Made by a program: the position numbers and the translations under genes. From positions 62,001-126,000 of the forward strand of contig CAZKEF010000012.1 in the NCBI GenBank assembly GCA_964551735.1: DNA of 64,000 nt. Direction: 5' to 3'. Positions 43,837 to 52,466 of the stretch are shown piece after piece (the first letter of the stretch is position 1; each line of letters starts with the position of its first letter). Below the pieces are notes generated by a model. That model was not told where the DNA came from and did no database searches. It was given only the letters and a program-made list of their open reading frames with translations. The DNA comes from DAOUAT01 sp964551735. GTDB taxonomy: Bacteria > Chloroflexota > Anaerolineae > CG2-30-64-16.

Positions 43837-46344
43837 CTGCGCCACCGCCACCTGGCCCAGGCTGATGCCGCCGTCGTTGGGCGGGGCCTGGCGGTGCAGC
43901 AGGACCTCGAAGCCGGCACGGCGCAACGCCTTGGCCCCTCGTTCGGTCAACAGCCGGTTCTGGAAACAGCCGCCGGTCAGCGCCACGCGCGGCTGGCCCA
44001 CGGCACGCGCGACGTCAATCATAGCATTTACCAGCCCATTGTGGAAACGGGCGGAGATGATGCCTATCGGTGTTCCGCTCCTGACGTCAGCCAGGGTGGC
44101 TTCGACCAGCGGTTGCCAGTCGAGGACGAACGACGGATGACCGCTGACGGATGTCGGAATTGCGTCTTTCGTCTTTCGTCCTTCGTCTTTCGCCAACGCA
44201 ATCGGATATGCGCCCGTCTCCAACGCATCCGCCACGAATTCCAGCCGCATGGCCGCCTGGCCCTCAAACGCGACTTGCTGTTGTAGACCGGCCAGCGCGG
44301 CGATGCCATCAAACAGCCGGCCTATGCTGGTAGTGATGGGCGCGTTGACCCCACGGGCCAACATCTGACCCAGCACCCGACGCTCGGCCGCCGTGAACGC
44401 GGCGACCGGCGCGAGGTCAGCCATCTCCAGAGCCGTCTCGCCGTACAACTCCCACAGCACCGCCAGAGCCACCCGCCGCGGCTCGTGCACGGCCGCATCG
44501 CCGCCCGGCAGGCGGAACGGCCGCAAGTGCGCCACGCGGGAGTATCCGGACGCATCCCCCAACAGGAACTCGCCGCCCCACACCGAGCCATCCGGCCCGT
44601 AGCCCGTGCCATCCCACGTGACGCCCAGCGCCGATCCCGCGACCTGGTTCTCGGCCAGGCAAGCGGCCAGGTGGGCGTGATGGTGCTGGACGGGGATAAG
44701 ATTGCGGATTGCGGATTGCGAATTGCAGATTTGCGAAGCAGTCGTGCGCTTCAATTCGAAATCCGAAATCCGAAATCCGGAACATTCTTTCGCCCACTTT
44801 GTAGACAGATACTCCGGATGCATGTCGTGGGCAATCGCTACCGGCTCCGCCTCATATAGCCGTATGAAATCAGCGATGACGCGCTCGAAGGCATGCATGG
44901 CCTCCGGCGTCTCCAGGTCGCCGATGTGCTGGCTGATGAAGACCTGGCGGCCGACGCTGAGCGCGACGGTGTTCTTCAGGTGCGCGCCGACGGCCAGGAT
45001 GGTCGGCGCTACTTCTTTGAGCAGCACCGGCAGGGGCGCATAGCCGCGCGCCCGGCGCAGCAGGCGGGGCGCACCGGCCGCGATCCATGCCACGCTATCG
45101 TCCACGTGCCGCTCGATGGGGCGGTCATGCACCAGGAACGCGTCCGCGATGCCACCCAGGCGCTGGAACGCTTCGTCGTTGTCGATGCAGATCGGTTCGT
45201 CGGTCAGGTTGCCGCTGGTTGCCACCACGGGAAAACCCACTTCGCGCAGCAGCAGGTGATGCAGCGGCGTGTAGGGCAGCATGACGCCGAGGGTGGGGTT
45301 GTCGGGCGCGACGGATGGCGACACGGTGACACGATGACGCGGCGACACAGGGGCAGATTGTGGGCACGATGTATCGGGCAGAGCAACGATCGCCGCGTCT
45401 GCGAGCCTGGTGAGCAGGACAATCGGTGCTTCGGCGGTGGCCAGGAGCGCCTCGGCCTCAGGCGTCACGATACAGATGGCGCGCGCCTGGTCGAGGTCGC
45501 GCACCATGACCGCGAACGGCTTGTCCCCGCGGCGCTTGCGCGCTCGCAGCCGGCGCACTGCCTCGTCATTGCCCGCGTCAACCATCAGGTGGAAACCGCC
45601 CAGCCCCTTGACCGCCACAATCTGCCCGGCGCGCAGCGCGTCAGCCGCGGCGGGCAGCGCGCGATCTCTCTGGATGACAAAGGACGAAAGACCGCGGACC
45701 GCGGACGCGCTAATCTCTGCCGGTCGTCGGTTATCGATCGGCGGTCGTCCATAAAACGCCACACGCGGGCCACAGGCCGAGCACGCGTTAGGCTGCGCGT
45801 GAAAACGCCGATCCAGTGGGCTGTCGTACTCGGCCTGGCACGCCGGGCACATGATGAACTGGCGCATGGTGGTGTTGGGCCGGTCGTAGGGCAGCGCTTG
45901 GATGATGCTGAAGCGCGGGCCGCAGTTGGTGCAGTTGGTGAACGGGTAGCCGTGGCGGCGATCTGCCGGGTCCAGCACCTCAGCCAGGCAATCGAGGCAG
46001 ATGGCGACGTCGGGCAGCACCAACACGGTTTTGGCGCCGGAGCTGTCGCTATGGCGGATCTCAAAGTCGCGATAGCCGGCCGGATCGAGCCACTGGGCGT
46101 CGAGGCTCTGCACAATGGCGCGGGGGGGCGTTTCGGCGGGCAGGCGCGCCAGGAATCGCTCCAGGTCGGCCCGCGGACCTTCGACCTCGATGAAGACACC
46201 GGCCGTATCGTTGATGACCCAGCCGGCCAGCCCTAGCTCGGTCGCCAGGCGGTAGACGAAGGGCCGGAAGCCCACGCCCTGCACCGCGCCATGGATTTCG
46301 ACGCGCAGGCGGTTCTGGGGTGGGGCACTGGGGGTAGCTGGCAT
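43795..46344 (-). CDS. hypF: Hydrogenase maturation carbamoyltransferase HypF
   Basis: 849 residues, longer than the usual about 750. Domain order: acylphosphatase (about 8-95; VQGVGFRPFVY), two zinc fingers (CLDCLAEV, CTNCGPRF, CPACQAEY, CSACGPRV; about 118-195), YrdC-like adenylation domain (about 235-430) and Kae1-like carbamoyl transfer domain (HHAHLAACLAEN, GGCFQNRLL). It transfers carbamoyl to HypE. Extra length is explained by repeat-derived linkers at four internal sites plus the C terminus, all between domains or in loops, so activity is probably kept. Confidence 0.95.
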   Translation of the reverse strand: MPATPSAPPQNRLRVEIHGAVQGVGFRPFVYRLATELGLAGWVINDTAGVFIEVEGPRADLERFLARLPAETPPRAIVQSLDAQWLDPAGYRDFEIRHSDSSGAKTVLVLPDVAICLDCLAEVLDPADRRHGYPFTNCTNCGPRFSIIQALPYDRPNTTMRQFIMCPACQAEYDSPLDRRFHAQPNACSACGPRVAFYGRPPIDNRRPAEISASAVRGLSSFVIQRDRALPAAADALRAGQIVAVKGLGGFHLMVDAGNDEAVRRLRARKRRGDKPFAVMVRDLDQARAICIVTPEAEALLATAEAPIVLLTRLADAAIVALPDTSCPQSAPVSPRHRVTVSPSVAPDNPTLGVMLPYTPLHHLLLREVGFPVVATSGNLTDEPICIDNDEAFQRLGGIADAFLVHDRPIERHVDDSVAWIAAGAPRLLRRARGYAPLPVLLKEVAPTILAVGAHLKNTVALSVGRQVFISQHIGDLETPEAMHAFERVIADFIRLYEAEPVAIAHDMHPEYLSTKWAKECSGFRISDFELKRTTASQICNSQSAIRNLIPVQHHHAHLAACLAENQVAGSALGVTWDGTGYGPDGSVWGGEFLLGDASGYSRVAHLRPFRLPGGDAAVHEPRRVALAVLWELYGETALEMADLAPVAAFTAAERRVLGQMLARGVNAPITTSIGRLFDGIAALAGLQQQVAFEGQAAMRLEFVADALETGAYPIALAKDEGRKTKDAIPTSVSGHPSFVLDWQPLVEATLADVRSGTPIGIISARFHNGLVNAMIDVARAVGQPRVALTGGCFQNRLLTERGAKALRRAGFEVLLHRQAPPNDGGISLGQVAVAQASVVRGQSSAVGR
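44122..44196 (-). repeat. Heptanucleotide repeat tract in hypF
   Basis: Plus-strand TCTTTCG, TCCTTCG units repeat every 7 bases, with a GACGAAC-type lead-in. It encodes a Lys/Asp-rich insert (DEGRKTKD) in the C-terminal domain. Confidence 0.78.
44699..44781 (-). repeat. Heptanucleotide repeat tract in hypF
   Basis: Plus-strand GATTGCG units, then AAATCCG units, period 7. It encodes the insert FRISDFELK and NSQSAIRN just before the HHAHLA motif. Confidence 0.8.
45308..45350 (-). repeat. Short repeat tract in hypF
   Basis: GACAC-containing units at about 7-base spacing encode SPRHRVTVSPS in the YrdC-like domain. Period is less regular than in the other tracts. Confidence 0.55.
45674..45750 (-). 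repeat. Heptanucleotide repeat tract in hypF
   Basis: Plus-strand AAAGACC, GCGGACC, GCGGACG units and then CGGTCGT-type units, period 7, encode the linker between the second zinc finger and the YrdC domain. Confidence 0.72.
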
Positions 46345-46347
46345 TGC

Positions 46348-46692
46348 CTACTCGACCTCGATGCTTTCGACCCGCAGCTCGCGGCCGCCAGCGAGGCGCA
46401 CGCCACCGCTGCCGCACGCAGAGCACGCCGGCAACAACGGGATCTCGGGGTGAAAAACATGCCCGCACGCGGCGCAGGTGGCGCTAGCCGACTCGCGGCG
46501 GACGCGGAGCAACGCCCCTTCGGCAACCGTGCCTTTGCTCAAAAGGTCGAAGTAAAACTGGATCGAGTCGGTCACAAACCCGGTCAACTCGCCCACCAGC
46601 AGATCGATGGCTGTGATGCGAGGCGAACCGGCGCCGTGCGCGGCCTCCACCGCGATGTTTAGAATACCTTGGGTCACGGATAGCTCATGCAT
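46348..46692 (-). CDS. hypA: Hydrogenase nickel incorporation protein HypA
   Basis: 114 residues starting MHELSVT, the nickel-binding N terminus, with a zinc site built of CAAC and CSAC about 15 residues apart. HypA inserts nickel, normally with the GTPase HypB, but hypB is absent from this window. It is the first gene of the minus-strand hyp operon, three bases ahead of hypF. Confidence 0.95.
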   Translation of the reverse strand: MHELSVTQGILNIAVEAAHGAGSPRITAIDLLVGELTGFVTDSIQFYFDLLSKGTVAEGALLRVRRESASATCAACGHVFHPEIPLLPACSACGSGGVRLAGGRELRVESIEVE

Positions 46693-46723
46693 GGGCCGAG
46701 TATAACCGACCGGACCGTTTTCC

Positions 46724-47155
46724 TCAAATGCGGCCGGTGATGTAGCCTTCCAGGTCGCGAATAGCTACCTCTTGCTCCGAAATGATCGCCTTGCCGATAT
46801 CGCCGATGGTCACGATCCCGACCAACCGCTCCCCCTCCAGCACCGGCAGATGCCGGATTCGCCGCTCAACCATCAGCGCGAGGCATTGGTTGGTAGTCAT
46901 CTCAGAGGTGACCGTGATAACTGGCGAGCTCATCAACGCCGCGACCGCGGTATCCTTGGAGGCCCGGCCTTGCAGGATCCCTTTGCGGGCATAGTCGCGC
47001 TCCGAAAAGACGCCGATGAGCGCATCCCCTTGGACGACCGGGAGCGCGCCGACGTTCTTCTCGGCCATCAGTTCCAGGGCTTGATAGACCGTCGCGTCCG
47101 GGGCGATGGTCCAGATTTCGGGCTTGTCTTTCAGGACTTGTTTGATCGTGATCAT
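46724..47155 (-). CDS. CBS-pair domain protein
   Basis: 143 residues made of two CBS domains only (APDATVYQALELM; GIVTIGDIGKAI; RHLPVLEG). Such stand-alone pairs bind AMP, ATP or NAD and regulate partner enzymes. AAGGAG precedes the start. It could sense energy state for the adjacent hydrogenase genes, but no partner is evident. Confidence 0.88.
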   Translation of the reverse strand: MITIKQVLKDKPEIWTIAPDATVYQALELMAEKNVGALPVVQGDALIGVFSERDYARKGILQGRASKDTAVAALMSSPVITVTSEMTTNQCLALMVERRIRHLPVLEGERLVGIVTIGDIGKAIISEQEVAIRDLEGYITGRI

Positions 47156-47248
47156 GGCACAACACTCCTTGGTTATGATTCAATCGGATGCTTGCAAAGC
47201 CGGTCCGGGTACAATCTGTGGCATCAGGGCGTTCAGATGTGGGGAAAC

Positions 47249-48364
47249 TCACGTCAACTTGACTGGGCTCAACCTGGGGTTCCTATGCCCCCCCTTGCGT
47301 GAACGCTCGTAGCGCCTGCGCCACTCATCGAAACACGCCGACCGGTTGTAGATCATCGTCGGGATGCAGTTGAGGATGCTCAGCTCTGGGCTGGGCCGCC
47401 AACCCAGACGCTGGTGCGTGTAGGTGGCGTCCACGTTCAGCTTGAGATCAATGTAGTCGCCCATCCACGAGCGCTCGAATGGCATGACCCCCGTGATACG
47501 GCCCATGCCTTCCCGCATCCGAATGCCCAGGCGGGCCAGCGGCTTGGGGACGTAGATCCAGCGCCGCGGGGTGCCGAAATGGTGGCGGGTGGCTTGCTCA
47601 AAAAGCTCACGCATCGTGGTGCAACCGTTGGGAGAAGCCTGGAGGATCTGTTGGGGCTTGGTCTCATCACAACGGTTTATGATCGTGATGAAGAAGCCCA
47701 CCAGGTCACTCACGTGCAAGTAGGGCACGGCCCAGTTCCCCCGGCCGCCCAGGACGCGCGCGTCCCATCCACCGCCAAGCCAGGTCTCCAGGAAGTTATA
47801 GAGCGGTTCATACTCGCACCATTCGCTGAAGATTGCGGCCAGGCGCAAGATGCACGATGGCACCTGATCGCGATATGCCCGGAGCAGTTCCTCTCCGGCG
47901 TGTTTGGAGCGGGAATAAGGCGGCAGCGCAGTCGGCGGTGTCTCTTCGGTGACGGCGCCGCCGGGCGGTGGAAAAGGACACGCGGCGATGGAACTGGTGA
48001 AAAACAGCCGGCGCAGGCGCAGCGGGATCGCTAATTCCAACACATTGCGCGTGCCGATGACGTTGGTAGTGGTATACTCCGGGTGCTCCTCGCCAGTGAA
48101 ATCGTAGTAGCCGGCCAGGTGCAGCAAGATGGTGGCGCCACCCAATGCCTGCACCCGCTGGAACGCAGCACGCAGCGCATCGAAGTTGCCGATATCTGCG
48201 TCGAAATAGTGGATGCTGGGACCCTGGGGCAAATCCGACTTACGGGAGGCGTGGCGCGCGATCGAAAAAACCGTGTACTTATCGGCGCAGATTTCGGTGA
48301 GCCGAGCGCCCAAAAACCCAGTGCCTCCGGTGATGATCATCCCGGGTTTGGTGGGAGCGTTCAT
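47249..48364 (-). CDS. NAD-dependent epimerase/dehydratase (extended SDR)
   Basis: 371 residues. N-terminal NAD-binding turn TGGTGFLG, catalytic YSRSK (Tyr-x3-Lys) near residue 154 and a Ser about 24 residues before it. It acts on a nucleotide sugar, steroid-like or other secondary alcohol; substrate unknown. It overlaps the upstream gene stop by four bases. No tie to hydrogen metabolism is evident. Confidence 0.88.
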   Translation of the reverse strand: MNAPTKPGMIITGGTGFLGARLTEICADKYTVFSIARHASRKSDLPQGPSIHYFDADIGNFDALRAAFQRVQALGGATILLHLAGYYDFTGEEHPEYTTTNVIGTRNVLELAIPLRLRRLFFTSSIAACPFPPPGGAVTEETPPTALPPYSRSKHAGEELLRAYRDQVPSCILRLAAIFSEWCEYEPLYNFLETWLGGGWDARVLGGRGNWAVPYLHVSDLVGFFITIINRCDETKPQQILQASPNGCTTMRELFEQATRHHFGTPRRWIYVPKPLARLGIRMREGMGRITGVMPFERSWMGDYIDLKLNVDATYTHQRLGWRPSPELSILNCIPTMIYNRSACFDEWRRRYERSRKGGHRNPRLSPVKLT

Positions 48365-48942
48365 GATTCACTTGCTCCCAGCAACCGGAAGATGTCGCGG
48401 TTGGTTTGGTCGTGCAGGCCGGTAAGGAACGGCTGCGGTGGGTAAATGGTGAAGATCGAAACCACAGTCCCCCCGGTTTCCGCGGGCGCAAAGAGAAAGC
48501 AATGATAGCCGCCCGCGCCGAAGCCCCATAGCACGCGGTGGATGATGCGCAGGGGCCGGATCGCGCTGAACAGCCGCATGCGCACCACCGGGATCAGGCC
48601 CCAGAAGCGATAGGAGAACAGCACCCCAGAACCATTGGTGCGCGGGCAGGCGAAGAAACCGGAGCGCGGCCACGCCTCCCACGCGGCGAAGCGGTCAAAG
48701 GCCGCCTCGGGTGCCAGCGGCGCGGTCGCAGTGTGCAGGTTCTCCTCGGTGCAGCCGGTCAGGTCACAGCCCGCGGCCAACAGCTCGGCGCGCGCGGCGG
48801 CGAGGTCGCCGGCGGCCGTGCGCCGCGTGGGCGGCGGGCCGTTCACCGCGCCAGCGACGAAACGACGCAGGTCGTGGAAGGGGCCAATCAGGGCGTTGGA
48901 CAGGGTGTCGGATGGCATGATTGACTCACTTGGCGCTGCCAT
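48361..48942 (-). CDS. Unrecognised protein coupled to the epimerase gene
   Basis: 193 residues (or 185 from ATG 48918). I do not recognise the family. It contains an Ala-rich N-terminal half with two cysteines (GCDLTGCTEE) and a more hydrophobic aromatic C-terminal half (FLFAPAETGGTVVSIFTIYPP) that could be a beta-barrel or START-like fold; no clear membrane helix or catalytic motif. Its stop overlaps the epimerase start, so they probably act together. Confidence 0.65.
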   Translation of the reverse strand: MAAPSESIMPSDTLSNALIGPFHDLRRFVAGAVNGPPPTRRTAAGDLAAARAELLAAGCDLTGCTEENLHTATAPLAPEAAFDRFAAWEAWPRSGFFACPRTNGSGVLFSYRFWGLIPVVRMRLFSAIRPLRIIHRVLWGFGAGGYHCFLFAPAETGGTVVSIFTIYPPQPFLTGLHDQTNRDIFRLLGASES

Positions 48943-49072
48943 GCTGAGCGGGTCTGTGACTCAAGGTTAGTTGCAGCGAACATCCAGCGAAGCATCTCGG
49001 CCCAGACTCTTCGCTGGTGTTGAACCGGTAACAGCGTTACGTCGTTAACCCGCTCAGAGTGACAAGCGGAAG

Positions 49073-49573
49073 TTACCGGGCAGACTCGGCTACAGCAATC
49101 ACCATCCCGCGTCGGGCCAGTTCCTCGCACAGCTTCTCCACCAGCGGGTCCACCTGCGCCGCGACCGGGGGCGAAAGCTCCAGGCCGATATCCAACGAAC
49201 CTGGCTGCACGCCCCATAGCACGATGTCCGGCGGCGCGCAGCCTTTGAGCTTGGCCGCGAACAGCATGTCGGGGATGCCGACCTGGTGCGGCGAGATTTT
49301 GACCGACAGGAACGCCGGAACCTCATCCCCGGCCAGGCGGAGCAGCGCACCCGGCGGCCCGTCCGTCTCCACCGCATCCACGATCAGCAGGCAGTCCACG
49401 CCCTCAAGGTAGTAGAGCAGATCCATGCCGAGGGTGCCGCCATCCAGCACCTGCACCTCGGCCGGCAGCGCGTAGCGTTCCTGCAGCCGCTCGATCACCT
49501 GGATGCCGGCCCCCTCGTCGGAGAGCAGCAGGTTGCCGACACCCAGGATGAGGGTTTTCGACGGCGCGCCCAT
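49073..49573 (-). CDS. hybD: Hydrogenase maturation protease HybD-like
   Basis: 166 residues. ATG 49573 overlaps the large-subunit stop (ATGA). Motifs: ILGVGNLLLSDEGAG with the nickel-sensing Glu, DGGTLGMDLL, VDAVETDGPPG and the SVKISPHQVG His region. It should remove the C-terminal peptide of the Hyb-type large subunit. Confidence 0.93.
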   Translation of the reverse strand: MGAPSKTLILGVGNLLLSDEGAGIQVIERLQERYALPAEVQVLDGGTLGMDLLYYLEGVDCLLIVDAVETDGPPGALLRLAGDEVPAFLSVKISPHQVGIPDMLFAAKLKGCAPPDIVLWGVQPGSLDIGLELSPPVAAQVDPLVEKLCEELARRGMVIAVAESAR

Positions 49574-51309
49574 CAGCCGCACGATTGGGCGGTGTTGACC
49601 GAGATGCTGGTGATCTCGCGGCCCGTCGCATCCACCACGTGCACACCGCAGGCCATGCAGGGATCGAACGAGTGGATCGTGCGCAGCACCTCCACCGGCA
49701 TCTCCGGGTTGGCGATGGGCGTGCCGATCAGCGCGGCCTCGTAGGGGCCGGGCTGGCCTTTGTTGTCGCGCGGGGAGCAGTTCCACGTGCTGGGCACCAC
49801 GCACTGATAGTTCGCGATCTTGCCGTCCTTGATGTGAACCCAGTGGCCCAAGCCGCCGCGCGGGGCCTCGTGATAGCCGAACCCCTTCGCCTCCGCGGGC
49901 CAGGTGGCCGGATCCCATTTGCTGCCTTCGTGGATTTGGATATCACCGGCTTTGATGTTGCCCGCCAACTCATTCACCCACGTGTCAAGTTGGTTGGCCA
50001 TCACCACCGTCTCCACGCAGCGGGCCGCGATGCGACCCAGGGTCGAGAAGAGCACCTCCGGGCCGAGCTGCGCCCCGGCTGCGGCGCTCAACTTCCCCAG
50101 CACCGCGTTCACCGTGGCTTGCACCTGCGGCTGGCCTTTAGCATAGGCCACCAACATGCGGGAGAGCGGGCCCACTTCCATCGGTTTGTCGTCCAGTCGC
50201 GGGGCCTTCATCCAGGTGTACTTGTCGTTCGAGCCGGTGTTCAGGAATTCGTAGGGCGGCTTGGGGCCGGTGTATTTGGGGGTCGTCTCGCCGTCCCACG
50301 GGTGCAGCCCCACATCCCCGCCGCCGTACTCATACCACGAGTGCGACACGTACTCGGAGATCTTCTTGTGATCCACAGGCATCACGTTCGCCAGGTCGCG
50401 ACCTACGATCACCCCCGCGGGCAGGAAATCGGCGCCGTCGGCCTGCGGGAAGTCGCCGTAGGAGAGGTAGTTGCCGATCCCCTCGCCCAGGCCGGCCCAG
50501 TCCAGGTAGAACGGCGCTACGGCCAACACATCGGGCAGGTAGACGTTCTCCACAAAGGCTTTGGCCTTGGCAAAGTAGCCCTTCAACGCCGCGATCTTGT
50601 CCGCGTTGAGCGCGGACTGGCTGTCCGGGTCAATGGCGGTGGACATGCCGCCCACCAGATAGGTTTGCAGGTGCGGATTCTTGGCGCCCAGGATCGCGTG
50701 GGCCTTGATGACCTCGCGCTGCCAATCCAGCGCCTCCAGGTAGTGCGCCACAGCCATCAGGTTGGCTTCGGGCGGCAGCTTATAGGCGGGATGCCCCCAG
50801 TAGGCGTTGGCGAAGGGTCCGAGCTGGCCGGTCTGGACAAACGCAGCCACCCGATCCTTGACCGCCTTGAAGTGGCCGGGGCTGTTGGTGGGCCAGTCGG
50901 AGGTGGATTGCGCCAACGCGGCCGTGGCGACCGGGTCCGCGTCCAGCGCGCTGACGATGTCAACCCAATCCAGCGCGTGGAGGTGATAGAAGTGGATGAC
51001 GTGATCCTGCACGTATTGGATGCCGCCGATCAGGTTGCGCAGGATGCGGGCGTTCTGCGGCACGGTGATCCCCAGGGCGTCCTCGACAGCTCGCACGGAG
51101 CTGATAGCATGCACCGACGTTCAGACGCCGCAGATGCGCTGGGTGAGCATCCAGGCCCCGCGCGGGTCGCGGCCCTGGAGGATCGTCTCGATACCCCGAT
51201 ACATAGTGCTGGAGGCCCAGGCGTCGGTGATTTTGCCATCGTTGACCTCCACCTCGATGCGCAGGTGGCCCTCGATCCGGGTAATGGGGTCAATCGCGAT
51301 TTTTGCCAT
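49573..51309 (-). CDS. hybC: [NiFe]-hydrogenase large subunit, Hyb type, with in-frame TGA (probable Sec) in the N-terminal nickel motif
   Basis: 578 residues if TGA at 51121-51123 (codon 63) is read through. The sequence MAKIAIDPITRIEGH...RICGV-U-TSVHAISSVRAV shows TGA exactly at the second Cys of the RxCGxC motif. Homology continues unbroken on both sides, so this is one gene. The C-terminal motif DPCMACGVH keeps both Cys, followed by a cleavable tail. Known [NiFeSe] enzymes carry Sec in the C-terminal motif instead, so Sec here, at what is normally a bridging ligand, is unusual. A candidate SECIS hairpin follows. It oxidises H2 outside the membrane with the HybO, HybA and HybB-like partners. 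AAGGAG precedes the start. A pseudogene or sequencing error cannot be excluded. Confidence 0.88.
51087..51103 (-). promoter_or_regulatory. Candidate SECIS element of the Hyb-type large subunit
   Basis: On the coding strand CAGCTC / GAGCTG form a 6-bp stem around loop CGTGC, with the loop 23 bases after the in-frame TGA. A G lies within the first two loop positions and the spacing fits the loose bacterial SECIS rule. It is weaker than the fdhA element. Confidence 0.5.
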
Positions 51310-51326
51310 AGCAGGTTCTCCTTGGG

Positions 51327-52466
51327 TCAGTGCGGATGCTGATCCAGCACCGGGAAGTATTTCGCAGCAAACATGTAGATCAGGATGCCGAACGATGTCA
51401 GGCCGGCGGTGACGGCGAACTCCACCCAGGTCGGCGCATAAAAGACGCCGCCCTGTCCGAAGAAAAGCACGTTGAAGCGGTTGAGGATCACACCCAGCAC
51501 CACCAGCAAGGCCGCTCGAAACAGCCAGATGCGGCTGCGGCGCACGGACGGCCGCAGCACCAGGGCCAACGGCACAACCACGCCGATGACCAGCTCCAGC
51601 CAGAAGAAAGCGCTGGCCCAGCCCTGGGTGAAGAGCAGGCCGGCCTGCCCGCGCACCAGCACATCCACAACCTTGAGCGCCAAGTAGAGGCCCAGCGCGT
51701 AACGCAGCCACCCGCCCAGTTCACTCAGCAGGCGCATCTCCGGCTTCCGGCGGAACGCGCTGGAGGTCAGCAGCGACTCGACAATCACCATCGCAAACCC
51801 CACCATGACCGCGGAAAAATAGAACAGGATCGGCATGAGTGGGGTGTGCCACAGCTCGCTCAAGCGGTGGCGGGCCATCAAGAACAGCGCACCGAGGGAA
51901 GACTGGTGCAGGTGCGAGATGATGATCCCCGCGATGATGGCGACCGGCAGGAGGTAGCGCAGGATGCGCAGCCACCATTTGAATTTCAACCTCTCCGCCG
52001 CCCACTGGCTGTTCTCGATGGTGAGCATGATCAGGTAACTGAAGACACTCATCGCCACTTCGAACATGATCGAATGGATGTTGTGATAGATCAGGAAGTG
52101 ATAGAACCGCTCCGGCCGGCCCAGGTCGAACAGGATGGAGCCGCCGGCCAGGATGTAACCCACAAACGCGGTCAGGATGGCGGGCCGCGCCAGCGGGTAA
52201 AACCGTTTGATGCGGAAGACGTAGACGACCGCGGCCATGGTAAAGCCGCCGCCGGCCAGCGCCACGCCCGACATAACGTCCAGCCCGATCCACAGGCCCC
52301 AGGGCACACGGTCGGTCAGCGCGGTGGACGCGCCCAGGCCTTGCGAGTAGCGGATGATCGCAGCCACGACGCCCAGCACGACCAGCCCGATCAGGATCAG
52401 GGTACCGATGGGCCAGGAGGCTGCACGGCTGCCGCGGGAAACGGACAAGCTGCTCGAAGCGCTCAT
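51327..52466 (-). CDS. hybB: HybB/NrfD-like membrane quinone-reducing subunit
   Basis: 379 residues with about ten hydrophobic segments, polysulfide-reductase NrfD family. The YSQGLGASTALTDRVPWGLWIG stretch (about residues 43-64) and Glu/His in membrane helices are typical of HybB. It anchors the hydrogenase and passes electrons to quinone. No heme-type cytochrome b features are seen. The start overlaps the hybA stop. Confidence 0.92.
   Translation of the reverse strand: MSASSSLSVSRGSRAASWPIGTLILIGLVVLGVVAAIIRYSQGLGASTALTDRVPWGLWIGLDVMSGVALAGGGFTMAAVVYVFRIKRFYPLARPAILTAFVGYILAGGSILFDLGRPERFYHFLIYHNIHSIMFEVAMSVFSYLIMLTIENSQWAAERLKFKWWLRILRYLLPVAIIAGIIISHLHQSSLGALFLMARHRLSELWHTPLMPILFYFSAVMVGFAMVIVESLLTSSAFRRKPEMRLLSELGGWLRYALGLYLALKVVDVLVRGQAGLLFTQGWASAFFWLELVIGVVVPLALVLRPSVRRSRIWLFRAALLVVLGVILNRFNVLFFGQGGVFYAPTWVEFAVTAGLTSFGILIYMFAAKYFPVLDQHPH

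Noticed and set aside
42160..45750. CRISPR array
   Set aside because: The repeats are 7-base tandem units without spacers and lie inside coding frames; no cas genes are present.
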